Below, piece by piece: positions 44,984 to 57,196 of a stretch of DNA of 64,000 nucleotides. Where the stretch lies: the NCBI GenBank assembly GCA_037074705.1, contig CM073596.1, positions 59,176,001-59,240,000 of the forward strand, given 5' to 3'. Source of the stretch: Zhengitettix transpicula (Eukaryota; Arthropoda; Insecta; Orthoptera; Tetrigidae). Position 1 is the first letter of the stretch. Each line of letters starts with the position of its first letter. The notes below the pieces were generated by a model. The model saw only the letters and a program-made list of their open reading frames with translations. It did not search any database and had not been told where the DNA came from. The position numbers and the translations under genes are program-made.

Positions 44984-45235
44984 AAGACAGCCAATACAGA
45001 TCAAAAGAAGGGTAATATAAATAGCACACAACGTTTCTGCGATCCTTGTTGCCTTTCGTCAGGTGTTAAGAAGAGCCTAGAACCTAGGCTTTTGAGTGTT
45101 GTCAACTGACCAGTGCAGTTGTGTCGCTCTAGGCTCTTCTTAGCACCTGACAAAAGGAACAAGGATCCCAGAAACGTTGTGTGGTATTTATATTACCCTT
45201 CTTTTTGTCTGTATTGGGTATCTTTATTATTCATG
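44984..45235. mobile_element. Complete fold-back element, about 250 bp
   Basis: Best-preserved small member. AAGACAGCCAATACAGAT, GGTAATATAAATAGCACACA and ACGTTTCTGCGATCCTTG, on through the TCGTCAGGTG core to AAGAAGAGCCTAG, are mirrored by CTAGGCTCTTCTTAGCACCT, GACAAAAGGAACAAGG, ATCCCAGAAACGTTGTGTGG, and AGAC reversed at the right end. The loop is GCTTTTGAGTGTTGTCAACT-like. Confidence 0.85.
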
Positions 45236-45261
45236 TCAGAGATGCTTTACATTAAATCAAA

Positions 45262-45812
45262 CATCACAACTATTTCAAGAAGATGTCTGCGAGGGTTATT
45301 CTCTCGCAGGCAGAACCTTGTAGGAGTGACACGAAGAAGCTACCTTTGGGGATGCCTTTTCACCTCTCCGTTTTTGAATTAAGGTTCCCACAAGCCGAGG
45401 CCTGTTCTGAGAGGTGTATGTTCCGGGGTCACAGACCTTGGGGCATACGGTAAGAGTTGTCCTCTGTTCCCATAGGAAGAGTCGGCTAGCTGCCTCCTAA
45501 ACTGGTCGAGGCACGGAGAAGGGAATGCTGCGTCCCCACAGCAAACTCCTCTCCCGCTATCGGAAGGGCGTGGGACAAGAACCGAATGCCCGACCTACCT
45601 GATGCAGGTTTTTCTAAGGTTTGTCCTGCATTTCTTTAGGCGAATGCCAGGTAGGGTCCTTAAACCATAGCCCAGGGGCCCTAATTAACCCTTGGCTACC
45701 CTCCTCCACCCTTCCGCATCCCCCCTTTCAAATCCCTTTCCTATGCTATAAGAGAGGAGTTGCCACTATGTGGATTACCCTATACATAGCCTGTCTACAC
45801 CCCCCAAAGAAA
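45262..45812 (+). mobile_element. SINE-like element, copy 6
   Basis: Near full length. The 5' hairpin CTGCGAGGGTTATTCTCTCG begins it and GTCTACACCCCCCAAAG ends it. All family landmarks are present in order. Confidence 0.8.
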
Positions 45813-45969
45813 TCACAACTATTTATGTACAAACAGACAACAATTGCTACGATCCCGTATTGTTGCGCTAAACCTTCTTCCGTTTTCCCATTGTCGTCGC
45901 TAGCCTTATTGTTGCGCTAACCTCTCAGGAGGCTGTCCCGTTGTCGTTGCGTTTCCGTCGCTTTTAAAG

Positions 45970-46115
45970 TTTTGTTCAACAACTGACGAGTGCAGTTGTG
46001 TCGCTCTAGGCTCTTCTTCGCACCCTGAAGAAAAGGGACCGAAGATCCGAGAAACATTGTGTGGTATTTATACTACCCTTTTTTATCTGAATTTTGTCAA
46101 TATTTTCAATCAGAC
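45970..46115 (+). repeat. Right half of a fold-back element
   Basis: CAACTGACGAGTGCAGTTGT, then the CTGAAGAAAAGGGACC core, GAGAAACATTGTGTGG and TTTTATCTGAATTTTGTC. The left arm is absent. Confidence 0.7.
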
Positions 46116-46119
46116 GTAA

Positions 46120-47426
46120 TTTTTTATTTTTATAAAATTATTACTGACTATAAAACTATATTTTTGTTTTGTCAGCTGACGGTGATTGTTTTTCATTCCA
46201 CTTTGAGCCAACAAAATACTTATTTGGGTCGTATGATGCATTACGTTCTTCATATTGTTTTACGATCAAAGTCCTCTTGAGTCTTTTTTTCAACCAATTT
46301 AAAACAGGAAAAGCCTCGTTATAAACAATGTAACGTTACTGTTCCAAAAAGCCAGTCTTGCTGCTGCTGCTGTTGCTGCATTACCCTCCTCCTTCTGTGG
46401 TGCTGGAGGGACATCAACAACTTACAACGGGTATGATTAGCGGCAAAGACCCCCCGAGTGTGTCTGTAATTCGGAATAATTAGGTCCCGATTAAAACGAG
46501 GCCGAGTTTTCCCCGTGGTTTTCCCTATATTTGTATTCACCCTTATCTTGGAACCTGTTCCGAGCGCAGAATTTCAATGCCTTGCGGGCGCAGGACATGG
46601 GCCAGTTCTCATCAACTGTCCCTACTTGAATTCGCTAATTTAAGCTTACTTAATTAGACCGCCGGCCATTAAAGGCAAGAGGGAAAGGGAGGAAGAGAAA
46701 TTGGATTAAATTCCTCCTGCTCACCCACCACCCCACCCCCCTCCCACCCACCCCCATCACCAGAAACAGCGGTGCGATACGCGCAGAAACCGTCCACAAA
46801 CAAGAGATTGATTAGGCCTTGCTAATGACCCTAATGATATTAGTTTTCAAGGAGAAATTAGGACACAGTTTCCCCGGGACGACAAGGTAATTCAACGGTC
46901 CCCAGAGGAAGGATGGGGGGCGGGGGGGCGGAGGGGAGGAACAGACCGAAATTAAATGCTGCGTACCTGAAGAGCAGCAGCGTTCACACATTTGTACCTC
47001 TAAATTAATTACCTTCTAAACCACGAAACGTTTGAGGGTTGCACATCACTAAAAATTTCGCCTTCGTCAACGGAAAATCCTCGAATCAGGTGACTGACTG
47101 AGACAGTGAAAAATGAGATTTAATAAGTACTTTTACCGTTCCCCGTCACCCTAGTTAAAAATTTACACCAGCGATACTCACATTCGAGGGGAAGATCAGT
47201 TTGAACACGTGGATTTTCCAACGAGTCAGAAAAAAATAAAAACATCAAACTAAAAATCGCAATAGGATAAAGCATTAATATGAGTGTGTGTAGGAGCTGC
47301 CATCATGACCGTAGTCGTAACAAACGAATAACGGCCACTCGGCGCAGTGTTGACTGGACTCACTCTGTCTCATCCCGACTGCACAATCTTCAGATAAGAA
47401 GTTCAATAACTTTCATGTTAAATCCA
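46120..47426. other. Gene-free stretch, possibly with conserved non-coding sequence
   Basis: CTG-type repeats lie near 46361-46378. Between 46600 and 46880 the sequence is free of repeats except CCACCC runs. It is dense in homeodomain-type sites (TAATTAG near 46656, GATTAGG, CTAATGA and TAATGAT near 46800-46840), which is enhancer-like. No exon was found. Confidence 0.3.
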
Positions 47427-47976
47427 GATTAAATCCTTTATCATCAGTTCTGGGATATCCCCCAGTAAATCCTTTCCAAGGAAACCTGTGAGAGCATTCC
47501 TCTCGCAGGTGGAGCTTCCCTGATGACAGCTGTGGAGGAGGCTGCCTACCTATTGGGGATGCCTTTTCCTCTCTCTCTCTCTGCATTCCACAAGCGCCGA
47601 GGCACCGCGGTGTATGTATGACCACCGATGGTAAGAGTTGTCCGCTGTGAGTATTGGAATAGTCGGCCAGCTGCCTCCTAAACTGGTCGAGGCACAGAGA
47701 AGGCAATGCTGCGACCGCACTCCCGTCATCAGGTAGGGCGTGGGACAAGTACCAAATGCCCGACTCTACCTGATGATGGTTTTTGTAGAGGTTTCCTCCT
47801 GCATCACTTTTAGGCGGATTGCACGGGTAGGATCCTTAAACTGTAGCCCGCAGTCCTCTGGTTGTCCCTTGGCTACCTTGCTCTACCCTTCGACATCCAC
47901 ATCCGTTCCTGTGCTATTAAAGGGGAGTTGCCACCACCACGTGGATTACCCTCATGTAGCCTCGTACTCTAAAATA
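47427..47976 (+). mobile_element. SINE-like element, copy 7
   Basis: Diverged full-length copy: 5' CTGTGAGAGCATTCCTCTCG, interior ACTGGTCGAGGCACAGAG, 3' ACGTGGATTACCCTCATGTA. Confidence 0.75.
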
Positions 47977-48146
47977 ACATGTTCTCCATCTTGTGTCTCT
48001 CTTAAATGAGTACTTTAGATTCCGTTGGCCTTCCTACCGGAGTTGTTTTAAACTCTCTTAAAGAACCGATTGTAACGTTGAATCATTTCTTACTCTCTCT
48101 CTCTCTCACTCAAAGTATGGCAAATATATTTTTTATTCTTTTAAGG

Positions 48147-48658
48147 TGGTACCAGAACCTTCCCAGAGAGCTCTGGCGAGGGCTACCTTTGGGGATGCCC
48201 TCACATCTCTCTGTTTTTTTTGAACTAAGGTTCCCACATGCCGAGGCACCTCGGTCTGTTTTGAGAGGTGTATGTTCCGGGGTCACAGACCTTTGGCATA
48301 CGGCAAGAGTTGTCCGCTATTCCTATTGGAATAGTCGGCCAGCTGCCTCCTAAATAGGCCAAGGCATGGCGAGGGGTAAGCTGCGTCCCCACAGCAAACT
48401 TCTCTCCCGCTATCGGAAGGGCGTGGGACAAGTACCCAATGCCCGACCTACCCGATGCAGGTTTTTCTAAGGTTTTCCCTGCATTCCTTTAGGCGAATGC
48501 CGGGTAGGATCCTTAAAATATAGCCCGGGGGCTCTAGTTAACCCTTGGCTACCTTCCTCTACCCTTCCGCATCCCCCCTTTCAAATCCCTTCCTATGCTA
48601 TTAAAGGGGAGTTGCCCTAAGTGGATTACCCTCATGTAGCCTGTTGCCCTAAAAAAAA
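48147..48658 (+). mobile_element. SINE-like element, copy 8
   Basis: Near full length with an intact 3' end, CTCATGTAGCCTGTTGCCCT plus A8. It lies 170 bases after copy 7 in the same orientation. Confidence 0.8.
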
Positions 48659-48659
48659 C

Positions 48660-49670
48660 CAGAATCATTTTTTTTTCACTATCAATGTAACTGGAAGTAT
48701 TTTCTTTTTACATTCTTGAGTTACATGAAGAAGAAAAAAAATTAAACACGCTTCGAGCACTGTGGACATTATTAACTCCCTTTCGATTGTTGTTGAGTAC
48801 CAGCAAATATTTTTTGGAAGAATAATTTTGATATTATATTTTATCTCATGAAATTACCATCCACTTCTTGACACTATCGAACCAAGTCTTTCCCGGTGTT
48901 ATGTGATTAACCAGAAGTTCTCCGGATGAAAAAAACATCACTTGAAGATGACGGCAGGGACCGCCGTCGTGCAACTACAATGTTGGAATTCCGAGCACTT
49001 CTTGACTAGTACATTATAAGTAAATACCCGGGCAACTTCTTGGCCGCCAGATAGCAAATAATTAACCAGTAACGCTCCTTCCTCGACATTCGAGGTTAAC
49101 ACCATGATCAGTTCCACTGAGATCCAGCCAGGCATCAGTCGTCTCAATCCCTTGTAGTTCCATGACTCAACCAACGTCACGATTCCATTTTCCATCAGCC
49201 TACATTTAAATATTACCTGCTCCGGATAACCCCCGTCAATCATTTACCTGCTGGTAGCAGAAGCTCCGGACAACTTAAACAAGACGACTGCATTTAACAT
49301 TCCTTCAAAAATACATCCAGCTCCGGATGCAATTATCAAGATGCTGAAGGACTCGACATATCGGGAACGGTTCGTGATAATTTAATGTACCGATGTATTA
49401 TATATTCATGAGAAATGCCAAAGCGGCAGCCATCTGTGGTCTTGAGATGACGGAAGCTTGGTTGGGCCTTGCCACTTACGTGGCTTTTTCATGACCACTT
49501 CCTTTGTCGGCGGCCATAATCTATCTAGGAGACTGAAACGCACACAAACTCAAGCACCAGCTGACTAGCCTGGGACACACACACACACACACACACGTGG
49601 GCTAAATCGTACATCATATTACCATCTGGAAGAAAATGTTGAAGCGAAAAATTTACCTCTGATGGAAAGA
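48660..49670. other. Unassigned stretch
   Basis: A 101-codon minus-strand frame (48938-49243) is open but has no recognisable motif. CTCCGGA words recur several times. GACGGC...GCCGTC near 48950 is a local hairpin. CA repeat at about 49573-49596. Confidence 0.35.
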
Positions 49671-49675
49671 CAATT

Positions 49676-49815
49676 AATCATAAGAAACATAGCGAAATAC
49701 AGAGAAAAGGTGTGATAATATAAATACCACACCACAACGTTTCGTGGGATCCTCGTCTCCTTTCATCAGGTGCTAAGAAGAGCCTAGAGCGACACAACTG
49801 CACTAGTCAGTTGAC
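49676..49815 (-). repeat. Left half of a fold-back element
   Basis: AATATAAATACCACACCACA, then ACGTTTCGTGGGATCC, CATCAGGTGCTAAGAAGAGC and GACACAACTGCAC, truncated at a TA repeat. Confidence 0.7.
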
Positions 49816-49882
49816 AAATCTCATTATATATATATATATAATATTTTAATTTTCTTCTCTTTATTAATATTATAAATTAACG

Positions 49883-49930
49883 ACCTCGACCAGTTTAGGA
49901 GGCAGCTGGCCGACTATTCCAATGGGAATA
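49883..49930 (-). mobile_element. SINE-like fragment, 48 bp
   Basis: ACCTCGACCAGTTTAGGAGG, then CAGCTGGCCGACTATTCC: only the middle of the element remains. Confidence 0.75.
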
Positions 49931-49980
49931 TTAACTCGTCTAGAATTTTAAAACCTGCTACCTATGATTTAACTTAGGAA

Positions 49981-50135
49981 AAATTATTGAATAAGAAAGA
50001 TAGCCCAACACAGACCAAAAATAAGGGGTAATATAATTTCCACACAACGTTTCTGGGATCCTTGTTCCCTTTCGTCAGGTGCTAAGAAGAGCGTAGAGAA
50101 ACACAACTGCAGTGGTTAGTTGACAACAATCAAAC
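49981..50135 (-). repeat. Left half of a fold-back element
   Basis: AATAAGAAAGATAGCCCAAC, GGGTAATATAATTTCCACAC, then the usual ACGTTTCTGGGATCCTTG block and GAAACACAACTGCAG. Confidence 0.7.
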
Positions 50136-50439
50136 TTAACAGCTGGCGAAAGGGAGTGGAACGCGGGACCATGTGAGTCTGGGTTGTTCCAGTGTCCACA
50201 GTCCATCCTCAATAAGGAGTATTGGATCGTCTGGTATTATCCTGTTCCTGCAGGACTGTCCCTGGCTCCAGGGTCACCGTGCGACCAAAAATTGGACGTG
50301 ACTTCACAAGAGTTATGAGGGAATAGGTGCTCATCAGCAGCGTATCAGTACGATAAAATAATTGCTGACATTTTCTACTTACCGCATAAATCTTGACTTA
50401 GCGAATGTTAATAGTTTTTGTTTTTTTATGTGTGTGAAA

Positions 50440-50500
50440 TAACGGTTGAGGAAGGGACTGTTGTCCGCGCAGGGCACGGCCGCTCAAAACACGGCGCCCC
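50440..50500 (+). repeat. Solo terminus of the GTGTTTTGAGCGGCCGTGG family
   Basis: GGAAGGGACTGTTGTCCGCG, then CAGGGCACGGCCGCTCAAAA and CACGGCGCC. Only one terminus is present. Confidence 0.7.
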
Positions 50501-50504
50501 TGTA

Positions 50505-51115
50505 AGACCTTCAAGTTGCTGGAGGTTTTACTGGTTTTTTTCCCTTCTCTCTCTTTCTGGTCGCTATTTTGTATTCATTTTCCATAAAAACAGTTTCATT
50601 GAAAAATATTCAGCCGCAACGTTTTCCTTGACCCCCCTTAATCTTCGTCTTAAAGACGGAATCGCGGCTCCTGACGGATTATTCGAGTTATCGGAGGGAA
50701 CTGTATTAACGTTGTTGTTGCATTGATTGAGTGGTCCATACGACTGTGGAGGTATTGTCTCTTGTTGGCAAGTGAATAATGCAACGACCGCGGGGGAGGG
50801 GGGGGGGTCACCAGTAGATTAGGGCGATAATTGAACCCCGCGGCTATGCATTTATGCATGTGACAATGGTCTGCTTAAACTGCCGCTTGTCACTATGCAG
50901 ATCTGGCTCGAGAGCAGCAAAGCCACGTTACACTCAATCGCACACACACACACACACACTACCACAACAGCCATTAGCTTGTTGCGAAAGAAATTACGTT
51001 GACATCGCTGGGCTTCCGTCGGTCAATGCACACTTCCTCCGGACATCGCCACGTTGCCTGGCTAACAGTAAAAATAAATAATATAAATATTCAGAAAGAA
51101 TATCTTATGGACCCA
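50505..51115. other. Gene-free stretch
   Basis: G run near 50797-50806, CA repeat near 50940-50959; nothing else recognised. Confidence 0.45.
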
Positions 51116-51117
51116 GT

Positions 51118-51474
51118 GGCGCCGTGTTTTGAGCGGCCGTGGCCTGAGCGGACAACAGTCCCTTCCTTAACCCTGGCCGCTGAGCGAGCACGTATAATTT
51201 TTTTTATCAGTCATTAACAATTATTATAAATTATCACCTTGCTTTGTTGAATTTTGAGATGAGATCATTTAATTGACTTTTCAACAACACCTGAAGAGGT
51301 CCTAATAAATGAGGGATTAAACTTTGAGGAATTTTTTTCTTCTATTTTTCTATTATAATGTTATTACATTCACTTAACGCTAAAACCAAGACTGATAAAG
51401 TTGCTGAGTGGACAAGATTGAGGAAGAGACTGTCGTTGGAACGCTCAGGGCACGGCCGCTCAAAATACGACACC
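51118..51474. mobile_element. TIR element, GTGTTTTGAGCGGCCGTGG family, short copy
   Basis: GGCGCCGTGTTTTGAGCGGC opposes CGGCCGCTCAAAATACGACA at the right edge. Internal AACACCTGAAGAGGTCCTAA as in 38382-38920. At 357 bp it lacks about 180 bp of the longer copy's interior. Confidence 0.75.
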
Positions 51475-51769
51475 CATTGATTGATTCATTCATTGACCCG
51501 TAAACTTTCCATCTTAAACATTTCACCTTTTTTGAGAGGGGTCCTAAATAAGACTATCATAAAAAAAATTTTAATCGAAACCATGAAACGAGACAAAGAG
51601 TCTTAAGTGTTCATAAAACAAAAAAAATTATAACCTTCAAGAGAACATTTCTCTCCAGGTTTCTTGACCTTTTCACAATTAACTGCGGACTATGAGTCCT
51701 AGAATCACCTTTTGCTTTGGTGTTCGAAGAACTAGTAATTTTTTTTTTTGGAAATATACATTTTCTTTC

Positions 51770-51905
51770 TTCTTATTTTATTTTCTTCTTTTTCTATAAC
51801 CCATTGTGAGTTTTGGCCTTATTAACAATTTTCTTCCATTCCGCCCTCTCCTGTGTCAGTCTCCGGCCATCCTCTTACTTTAATATCCATTTTATAAGGA
51901 TGTAA
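51770..51905 (-). pseudogene. LINE ORF2 extreme C-terminus
   Basis: Minus-strand frame DGRRLTQERAEWKKIVNK, then AKTHNGL and a stop. This is the classic LINE ending (R-x-x-W-K-K-I-V-x-x-A-K-T-H-x-G-L-stop). It is 5'-truncated within about 40 codons; an A/G-rich tail follows the stop. Confidence 0.7.
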
Positions 51906-52044
51906 GGAGAAACTCTTTCTGACATCTACATGACATAATTATTATACTGTCTGTCATTACATTTTTATACTATTTTTTCCCCTCTAAAATGCTCAGATAA
52001 ACAGCCCTGCCCTTCTAAATGAGAAGAATATATATATTATATAT

Positions 52045-52092
52045 ATTGGTGGTCACCACAATATATATATATCTATTGTGGTGACCACAAAT
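52045..52092. repeat. Palindrome with two GTGGT(C/G)ACCAC blocks
   Basis: ATTGGTGGTCACCACAATAT and ATTGTGGTGACCACAAATAT flank a short AT repeat, forming an extrudable cruciform. Confidence 0.75.
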
Positions 52093-52099
52093 ATATTCA

Positions 52100-52529
52100 A
52101 TGAAAGGATTTTCTATTTTTTTTAATATTTGTATTGTCAGCGTAATATTACGGCCCTGAAGTATAGAAGACAACAGTCAGCGTTGCGTAACAATGTGGAG
52201 GTTTCAGACGGTATTCATTGTCGGCAATGGGTGTGATGTGTGGAAAAAGTGGTGAAGAAAGCAAAAAGTCAGTCGGCGATAAGGAACTGCAAACAGTGAA
52301 GGTCGGTTTCTTGTAGGACTGTTATTTATAACTGCTCCAAAAACCAAGTCTGCTAGTAAGAGTCGACGAAAGCACAAAGAGCAGCAGTTAAAATAATTTG
52401 AATGAGGAATTGTAAAAGAAAGTTGTACTGGATGTTATTGGTAGGAATCATTGGGAGAGTTGAATTGAAACTTTATTGGAAAGAGTTATTCAATTTTCCC
52501 TGCTATCAACAAATATTACTGTTAAAAAT
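52100..52529. other. Unassigned stretch
   Basis: No repeat family or exon recognised. Confidence 0.35.
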
Positions 52530-52725
52530 GAATAAGAAGGTTAGCCAACTCAGACACAAAAAAAGTGATAAGAATATAAATACCACACAACGTTTTTGGG
52601 ATCCTTGTACCCCTTTCTTCAGGGTTGCTAAGAAGAGCCTAGAGCGAGACAACTGCTCTCGTCAGATGACAAAACCTGACGAAAGGAACAAGGGTCACAG
52701 AAACGTTGTGTGGTATGTAGTGATA
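52530..52725. mobile_element. Compact fold-back element
   Basis: The left arm TAAGAAGGTTAGCCAACTCA leads to ACCACACAACGTTTTTGGGA. The right arm CCTGACGAAAGGAACAAGGG leads to CAGAAACGTTGTGTGGTATG. The left arm keeps its flank while the right flank is lost after about 52717. Confidence 0.7.
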
Positions 52726-52729
52726 AGAC

Positions 52730-55380
52730 ACTCAAGCACATCTAGGTTGTGTGATATACCAAGGCCTGTTAATTAAAATACTTTTTAAAATTATTTCGTA
52801 ATTATTTTGCGGGTTACTACAACTGTTAAGAGGCCCGAAAAGCGACCATGAAGGTTTAAGGAATTTAAATAAAGATGTGACAGCTATGTAAAAGGTTTTT
52901 TTTATATTAAATCTAACTAAATATAATTGTTTTTGGTATTGAAAATATAATTGATTATTTTATTTACCAAATCATAATTTACCACACTAATTCTTTGTTA
53001 AATTGGATATTACAATATATAAATACTGAGACCTTCACAACTTTATGAGTGTACGAATTCTTCACCAAAGTCTCCACTTTTCCTTTTGACGCTAAATTGA
53101 AATGTGACGTTTCCCTATACAACTAAATTAATATATACGAAACATATATATAATTCTAAATTTAGCGATGAGCAGTGGTTATTTATTATCTGGTGTTGTG
53201 TGTTCGCATGGAGCGAGTCGCTTCTTGCAGTGACCCAGACTTTATTGGCCTCTGCCTTGACTTGACTTGCTTGGCGAGTGCAACCTCCGCTTTTCTATTT
53301 ACATGTTAATGGCGCACACTATGAAACCGTGCCATTACGTCTTAATGTGTTCTTTTTGTTAAGCGAGCCCCGTCGTCGTCGTCGTTGCCTTATCCTTTGG
53401 ACCTCTGCATCGCACACGCGTCATCCTCGACGAAGAAGAGGGTGGTTGGGGGAGGGGAGGGGAGTGGAACAAGGATCTTACGAAGAGTTAGGGACGTTCT
53501 TGCACCTTCTGTTTTCTGCCCAAGATGCCTTTGAAGTACCGTGCGTGATTTTTCTTTGTTTTCCAGACCGATACCGTAGAGGGGGTTTAGAATGTATCTC
53601 TCTGTACAGACTTTATACTTGGATTTTAAAACTTATAACTCTCTCGGTCGAATTTTAAACTTGGGGCCACGCTTGTTCGTTCTCTCTCAATATTCCGCTC
53701 CCTCCTATAATATCAGCCAGACTGACTTGAGAAAGCGCTCGCAGCCCGCAAACAAAGACCGCCGACATTGTTGTCGTTTAAGAATTTGTACCGATAACAA
53801 TCCAATTATTTAAATAATTAACTAACTAACTAACTCCTTGGCTCGACAACCCATGAAGGGCCTTGGCGGTACCGAGACGGCTGCCAGACTGTCATCTTAC
53901 ATGACACATTCTGGATTTAGGAGTGACACCTGGTCAGAGTGTCGATTCTCCCACAGCCTTAATTAACCCCACTTTTCTTGACCAGATTTAAATAATTACT
54001 GGCCTCTAATTAGTATTACAATATATATAAATAAATAATATGAGGAATCTGTAATTCCCTGAAAATTGGTTGACATATCAGACATTATTCTACACATGTT
54101 GTAAAGAATTATTTTTGTGGGCTGGGTTTTTACGTTAAATCAAAATAAATATTTGAACAATAAAGAAATTTTATATGAGTTTATTAAAGTTAAACATGAA
54201 AACTCTTATCTCAGGCACCACATAGAAGAGATCTGCTGCCCGTAGCAAATGCGTACTGCTATTCTGTGTTGTGTTGCCTGCTGTAGCTCTCGTACCGACG
54301 TACTGGCGTCGACTCAGGGGTTGATCACTGGCTAAGACGTCGACCTCCGGGATTGAATGCTGGCAAGCCGTCGTAGTAAATTGTGTGGTGCTATTCTGTG
54401 AACTCTTCACTAACCAATTGTGGCCCCTTTCTTACGACGATTCTGCCTCGAACTATTATCAGAGACAACAACTTTACGGAGCCTCTCTTAATCACATCCA
54501 CCAGCTGCGGTGAGCGCAGAACAACTGCTCCAGCTTCAAAAAGCTTATCTCCGTCCCCTCCCTTATATCCTCCCATTCTTTTACTTTTATCATTGTTAGA
54601 AAACTTCGTCGAAATGCCAGTTGACTGATTCTTCCATTGTGACAAGATTTATAGCACGCAGCTGCAGTTCCGTAGTCAACAACGGCTAACTATTCTGTCA
54701 TGTTGAGGCCAACGATCGAGACAGGACACGAAAATTACTTGGATGGATATATTTATCTCCTCCACCCCTCCACGCACGTGCACGGTTTCGAATTCTCAAC
54801 ACCACAGCAAACAACACTTCGGAGACAAACTTAAACCTAAATACACGCGTTACAATATATATTCCTTTAATGTGAGCATTGTCCTTCCCATCTTGTACAT
54901 TATGCGTCCTACAGAACATCAGGAATTAGGTTAAGAAGCAAAGACGAGTATTGGAGCACAGCAAGAACGCGCGTGCACTTCTGCTTTCACAATCTGATTT
55001 CTGATAAATCAGAAGCCATTCCCTTCGGAAAACCTGATTACGGGCTCCCCTTCCCCCCCCCCTCTATCCAAGAAGCAGGATGAAACCTTCCTCCCTCAAA
55101 CACACGAAAGGTCGACAAAATCTATAAGCTACGTACAATAAAGGAGAAATTGTAAAAAGAAAATTGTTGTTATTAAAAAAAAACCTTGTGAATAAGTGCC
55201 GTGGAAGAACCTCTTTTTTAATATATTGTGAAAATAATTCTTTTTAACGTTTAGTATTTTTAGGTGAGAGGTTATCGATTTCATTATGTGAGTAGTATAA
55301 ATATATTTTATTCAACCACTTTTGTAAATTCATCACCTTTTTGATAACAACAAATTCTTTTTTACAGTTTATAAGCAGGA
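52730..55380. other. Long unassigned stretch
   Basis: Holds MITE-like ATTACAAT ends in TA context (53012-53019, about 54014), a TAAC-type repeat at about 53817-53837 and a C run near 55053. Frames at 53278-53658 and 54171-54645 are open for 80-126 codons but show no family motif. Confidence 0.35.
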
Positions 55381-55516
55381 ATGACCCCTGATGAAGGTTC
55401 AAACAAGTACCGAAACGTTGTTTTAATTCAATGAATAAAAAATTGTCTGTAATTGGTCAGAAAACTGAATTATCTATATCACATAAACAGACGTAAAAAT
55501 ACAACCTATTTAAAAA
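55381..55516 (+). repeat. Single inverted unit of the 42-43.8 kb array
   Basis: CCCCTGATGAAGGTTCAAAC, then AAGTACCGAAACGTTG and AATTGGTCAGAAAACTGAAT, then ACAGACGTAAAAATACAACC, are the reverse complement of the 146-bp unit. GGU/ACC closes the stem. Confidence 0.75.
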
Positions 55517-55519
55517 AAA

Positions 55520-56340
55520 TGGACTAGTGAAAAGGGTGGGAGAGGGGGGGGGGGAGGAAATCTCCAAAATATAACTACCACTAGTGACAATCTAAGAATA
55601 AATATATTTGTCGGCAGTGTGATATATCTTTTTTCAGTTGAGTTCTTATATGGTCTTACCTTTATTTTAACACAAATGTGTTTACTCCTTTCCTAATAAT
55701 AGCGAGTGTAATATCCCCTCCGCGATTTGTCAGAGATGACACAAAATGTAGAGAGTTTCTCTGATAACGACATTCAGTTGTTTACCGGCCATTTTAAATG
55801 ATCGTGACTAACGACAAGATGAGGAGGCATACACGTAAACGACATTTCTACAGACCAGAGAGAAAAAAGAGTAAAATTACACGTCGAGCTAATTTGCAAC
55901 ACGCGGAAAGGGAAAATTTGTGCGACGTCGCAATTTATCAGAGACCCTTCCGTGGTACAACATTCCCTTCGTCCTCGTCCTCCTGCTGGCTGTTGTTGAA
56001 ATTAAAATTCGCGCCTTTGTCACGGAGAAGCAATTTCGGCTCAACTGCCCCCCCCCCCTCACGTACCAAATAATTAACTTCCAGAGCCAAACTAGCCCCA
56101 GTCACCGTTCTCAACATCACTGGAAGGCTGCATTTGGCGCTTAATTATCGACTAGGGGGGAAAGAAAAACACACAACAGAATTGTTCAACAGTACGAGCA
56201 TTAAAATACCGCCATCAGGAGTCCCTTCATAGGTACGAAGAATAAATAAAATGTTAACAAGAATTTTCGCGGCAGAATTTTCTTCAAAAAAAAATTGCCT
56301 GCAAAATTCAAGGTGCGTCTTATACTCGAAATTCATTTAA
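55520..56340. other. Unassigned stretch
   Basis: G run near 55547-55556. An Arg/Lys-rich frame starts with ATG at 55798 but has no known motif. C run near 56049. Confidence 0.35.
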
Positions 56341-56461
56341 TTTTTTTTAAGGGTAACAGGCTACATGAGGGTAATCCACATGGTGGCAACTATTAATAGC
56401 ATAGGGAGGCATTTGAAAGGGGGGATGTGATATGGTAGAGGAAGGTAGTCAAGGGTGTATA
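56341..56461 (-). mobile_element. SINE-like fragment (3' end only)
   Basis: Minus-oriented, AAGGGTAACAGGCTACATGA to GTAGTCAAGGGTGTAT. It is interrupted immediately by the next copy at 56467. Confidence 0.75.
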
Positions 56462-56466
56462 AATGT

Positions 56467-56930
56467 TTTTTTTAGGGCAACAGGCTACATGAGGGTAATC
56501 CACGTTGGGCAACTCCCCTTTAATAGCATAGGAAGGGATTTGAAAGGGGGGATGCGGAAGGGTATAAGAAGGTAACCAAGGGTTAACTAGGGGCCCCCGG
56601 GCTATATTTTAAGGATCCTACCCGGCATTACCCTTAAAGTAATGCAGGGAAAACCCTAGGAAAACCTGCATCGGGTAGGTCGGGCATTGGGTACTTGTCC
56701 CACACCCTTCCGATAGCGGGAGAGGAGTTTGCTGTGGGGACGCAGCAGTCCCTTCTACGTGCCTCGAACAGTTTAGGAGGCAGCTGGCCGACTATTCCAA
56801 TGGGAGTAGCGGACAACTCTTACCGTATGCCCGAGGTCTGTGACCCCCGGAACATACACCTCTCAAAATAGGCTGAGGTGCCTCGGCTTGTGGGAACCTT
56901 AGTTCAAAAACGGAGAGAGGGGGGTGAAAA
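56467..56930 (-). mobile_element. SINE-like element, near full length
   Basis: TTTTTTTAGGGCAACAGGCT to TTCAAAAACGGAGAGAGG. All landmarks are present in reverse. Tandem with the truncated copy at 56341-56461, with 3' ends pointing the same way. Confidence 0.8.
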
Positions 56931-57022
56931 AATGTTCAGTTTTTGATTTAAAATTCCCGTCAGTCTTAAAATTGGCCGCGAGTAACCTATCTTGGTGTCT
57001 GGTAACATTGGATTCAACTGGC

Positions 57023-57039
57023 AGCAGCAGCAGCAGCAG
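57023..57039 (+). repeat. (CAG)n run
   Basis: About six CAG units inside unassigned sequence. Confidence 0.9.
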
Positions 57040-57196
57040 TGCACCGCGATGCGACGAACGAAGGTGGTTGTCGGATGGACGAGGCTGGTACGGATTAACA
57101 GAGTGAGTGGGGGAGAAGAAAAGGTGCTTTATTGAAGAAGAGGTGGAAATAAAATCTGGGAAAAAGACAGAGCTTGGTGGACAGAAGAATGTGTCG

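Noticed and set aside
44546..45031. 161-codon open frame on the minus strand, the longest in the window
   Set aside because: It spans a C run, GC-rich low-complexity DNA and the start of a fold-back element; the peptide is a patchwork of poly-Val/Gly and repeat-derived segments with no motif.
48938..49243. 101-codon minus-strand frame with fair composition
   Set aside because: No recognisable motif, no consensus splice sites at both ends, and the area contains repeated CTCCGGA words. Left unassigned.
53278..53658. 126-codon plus-strand frame
   Set aside because: Arg/Ser-rich from GTCGTC repeats, no motif, no good splice signals.
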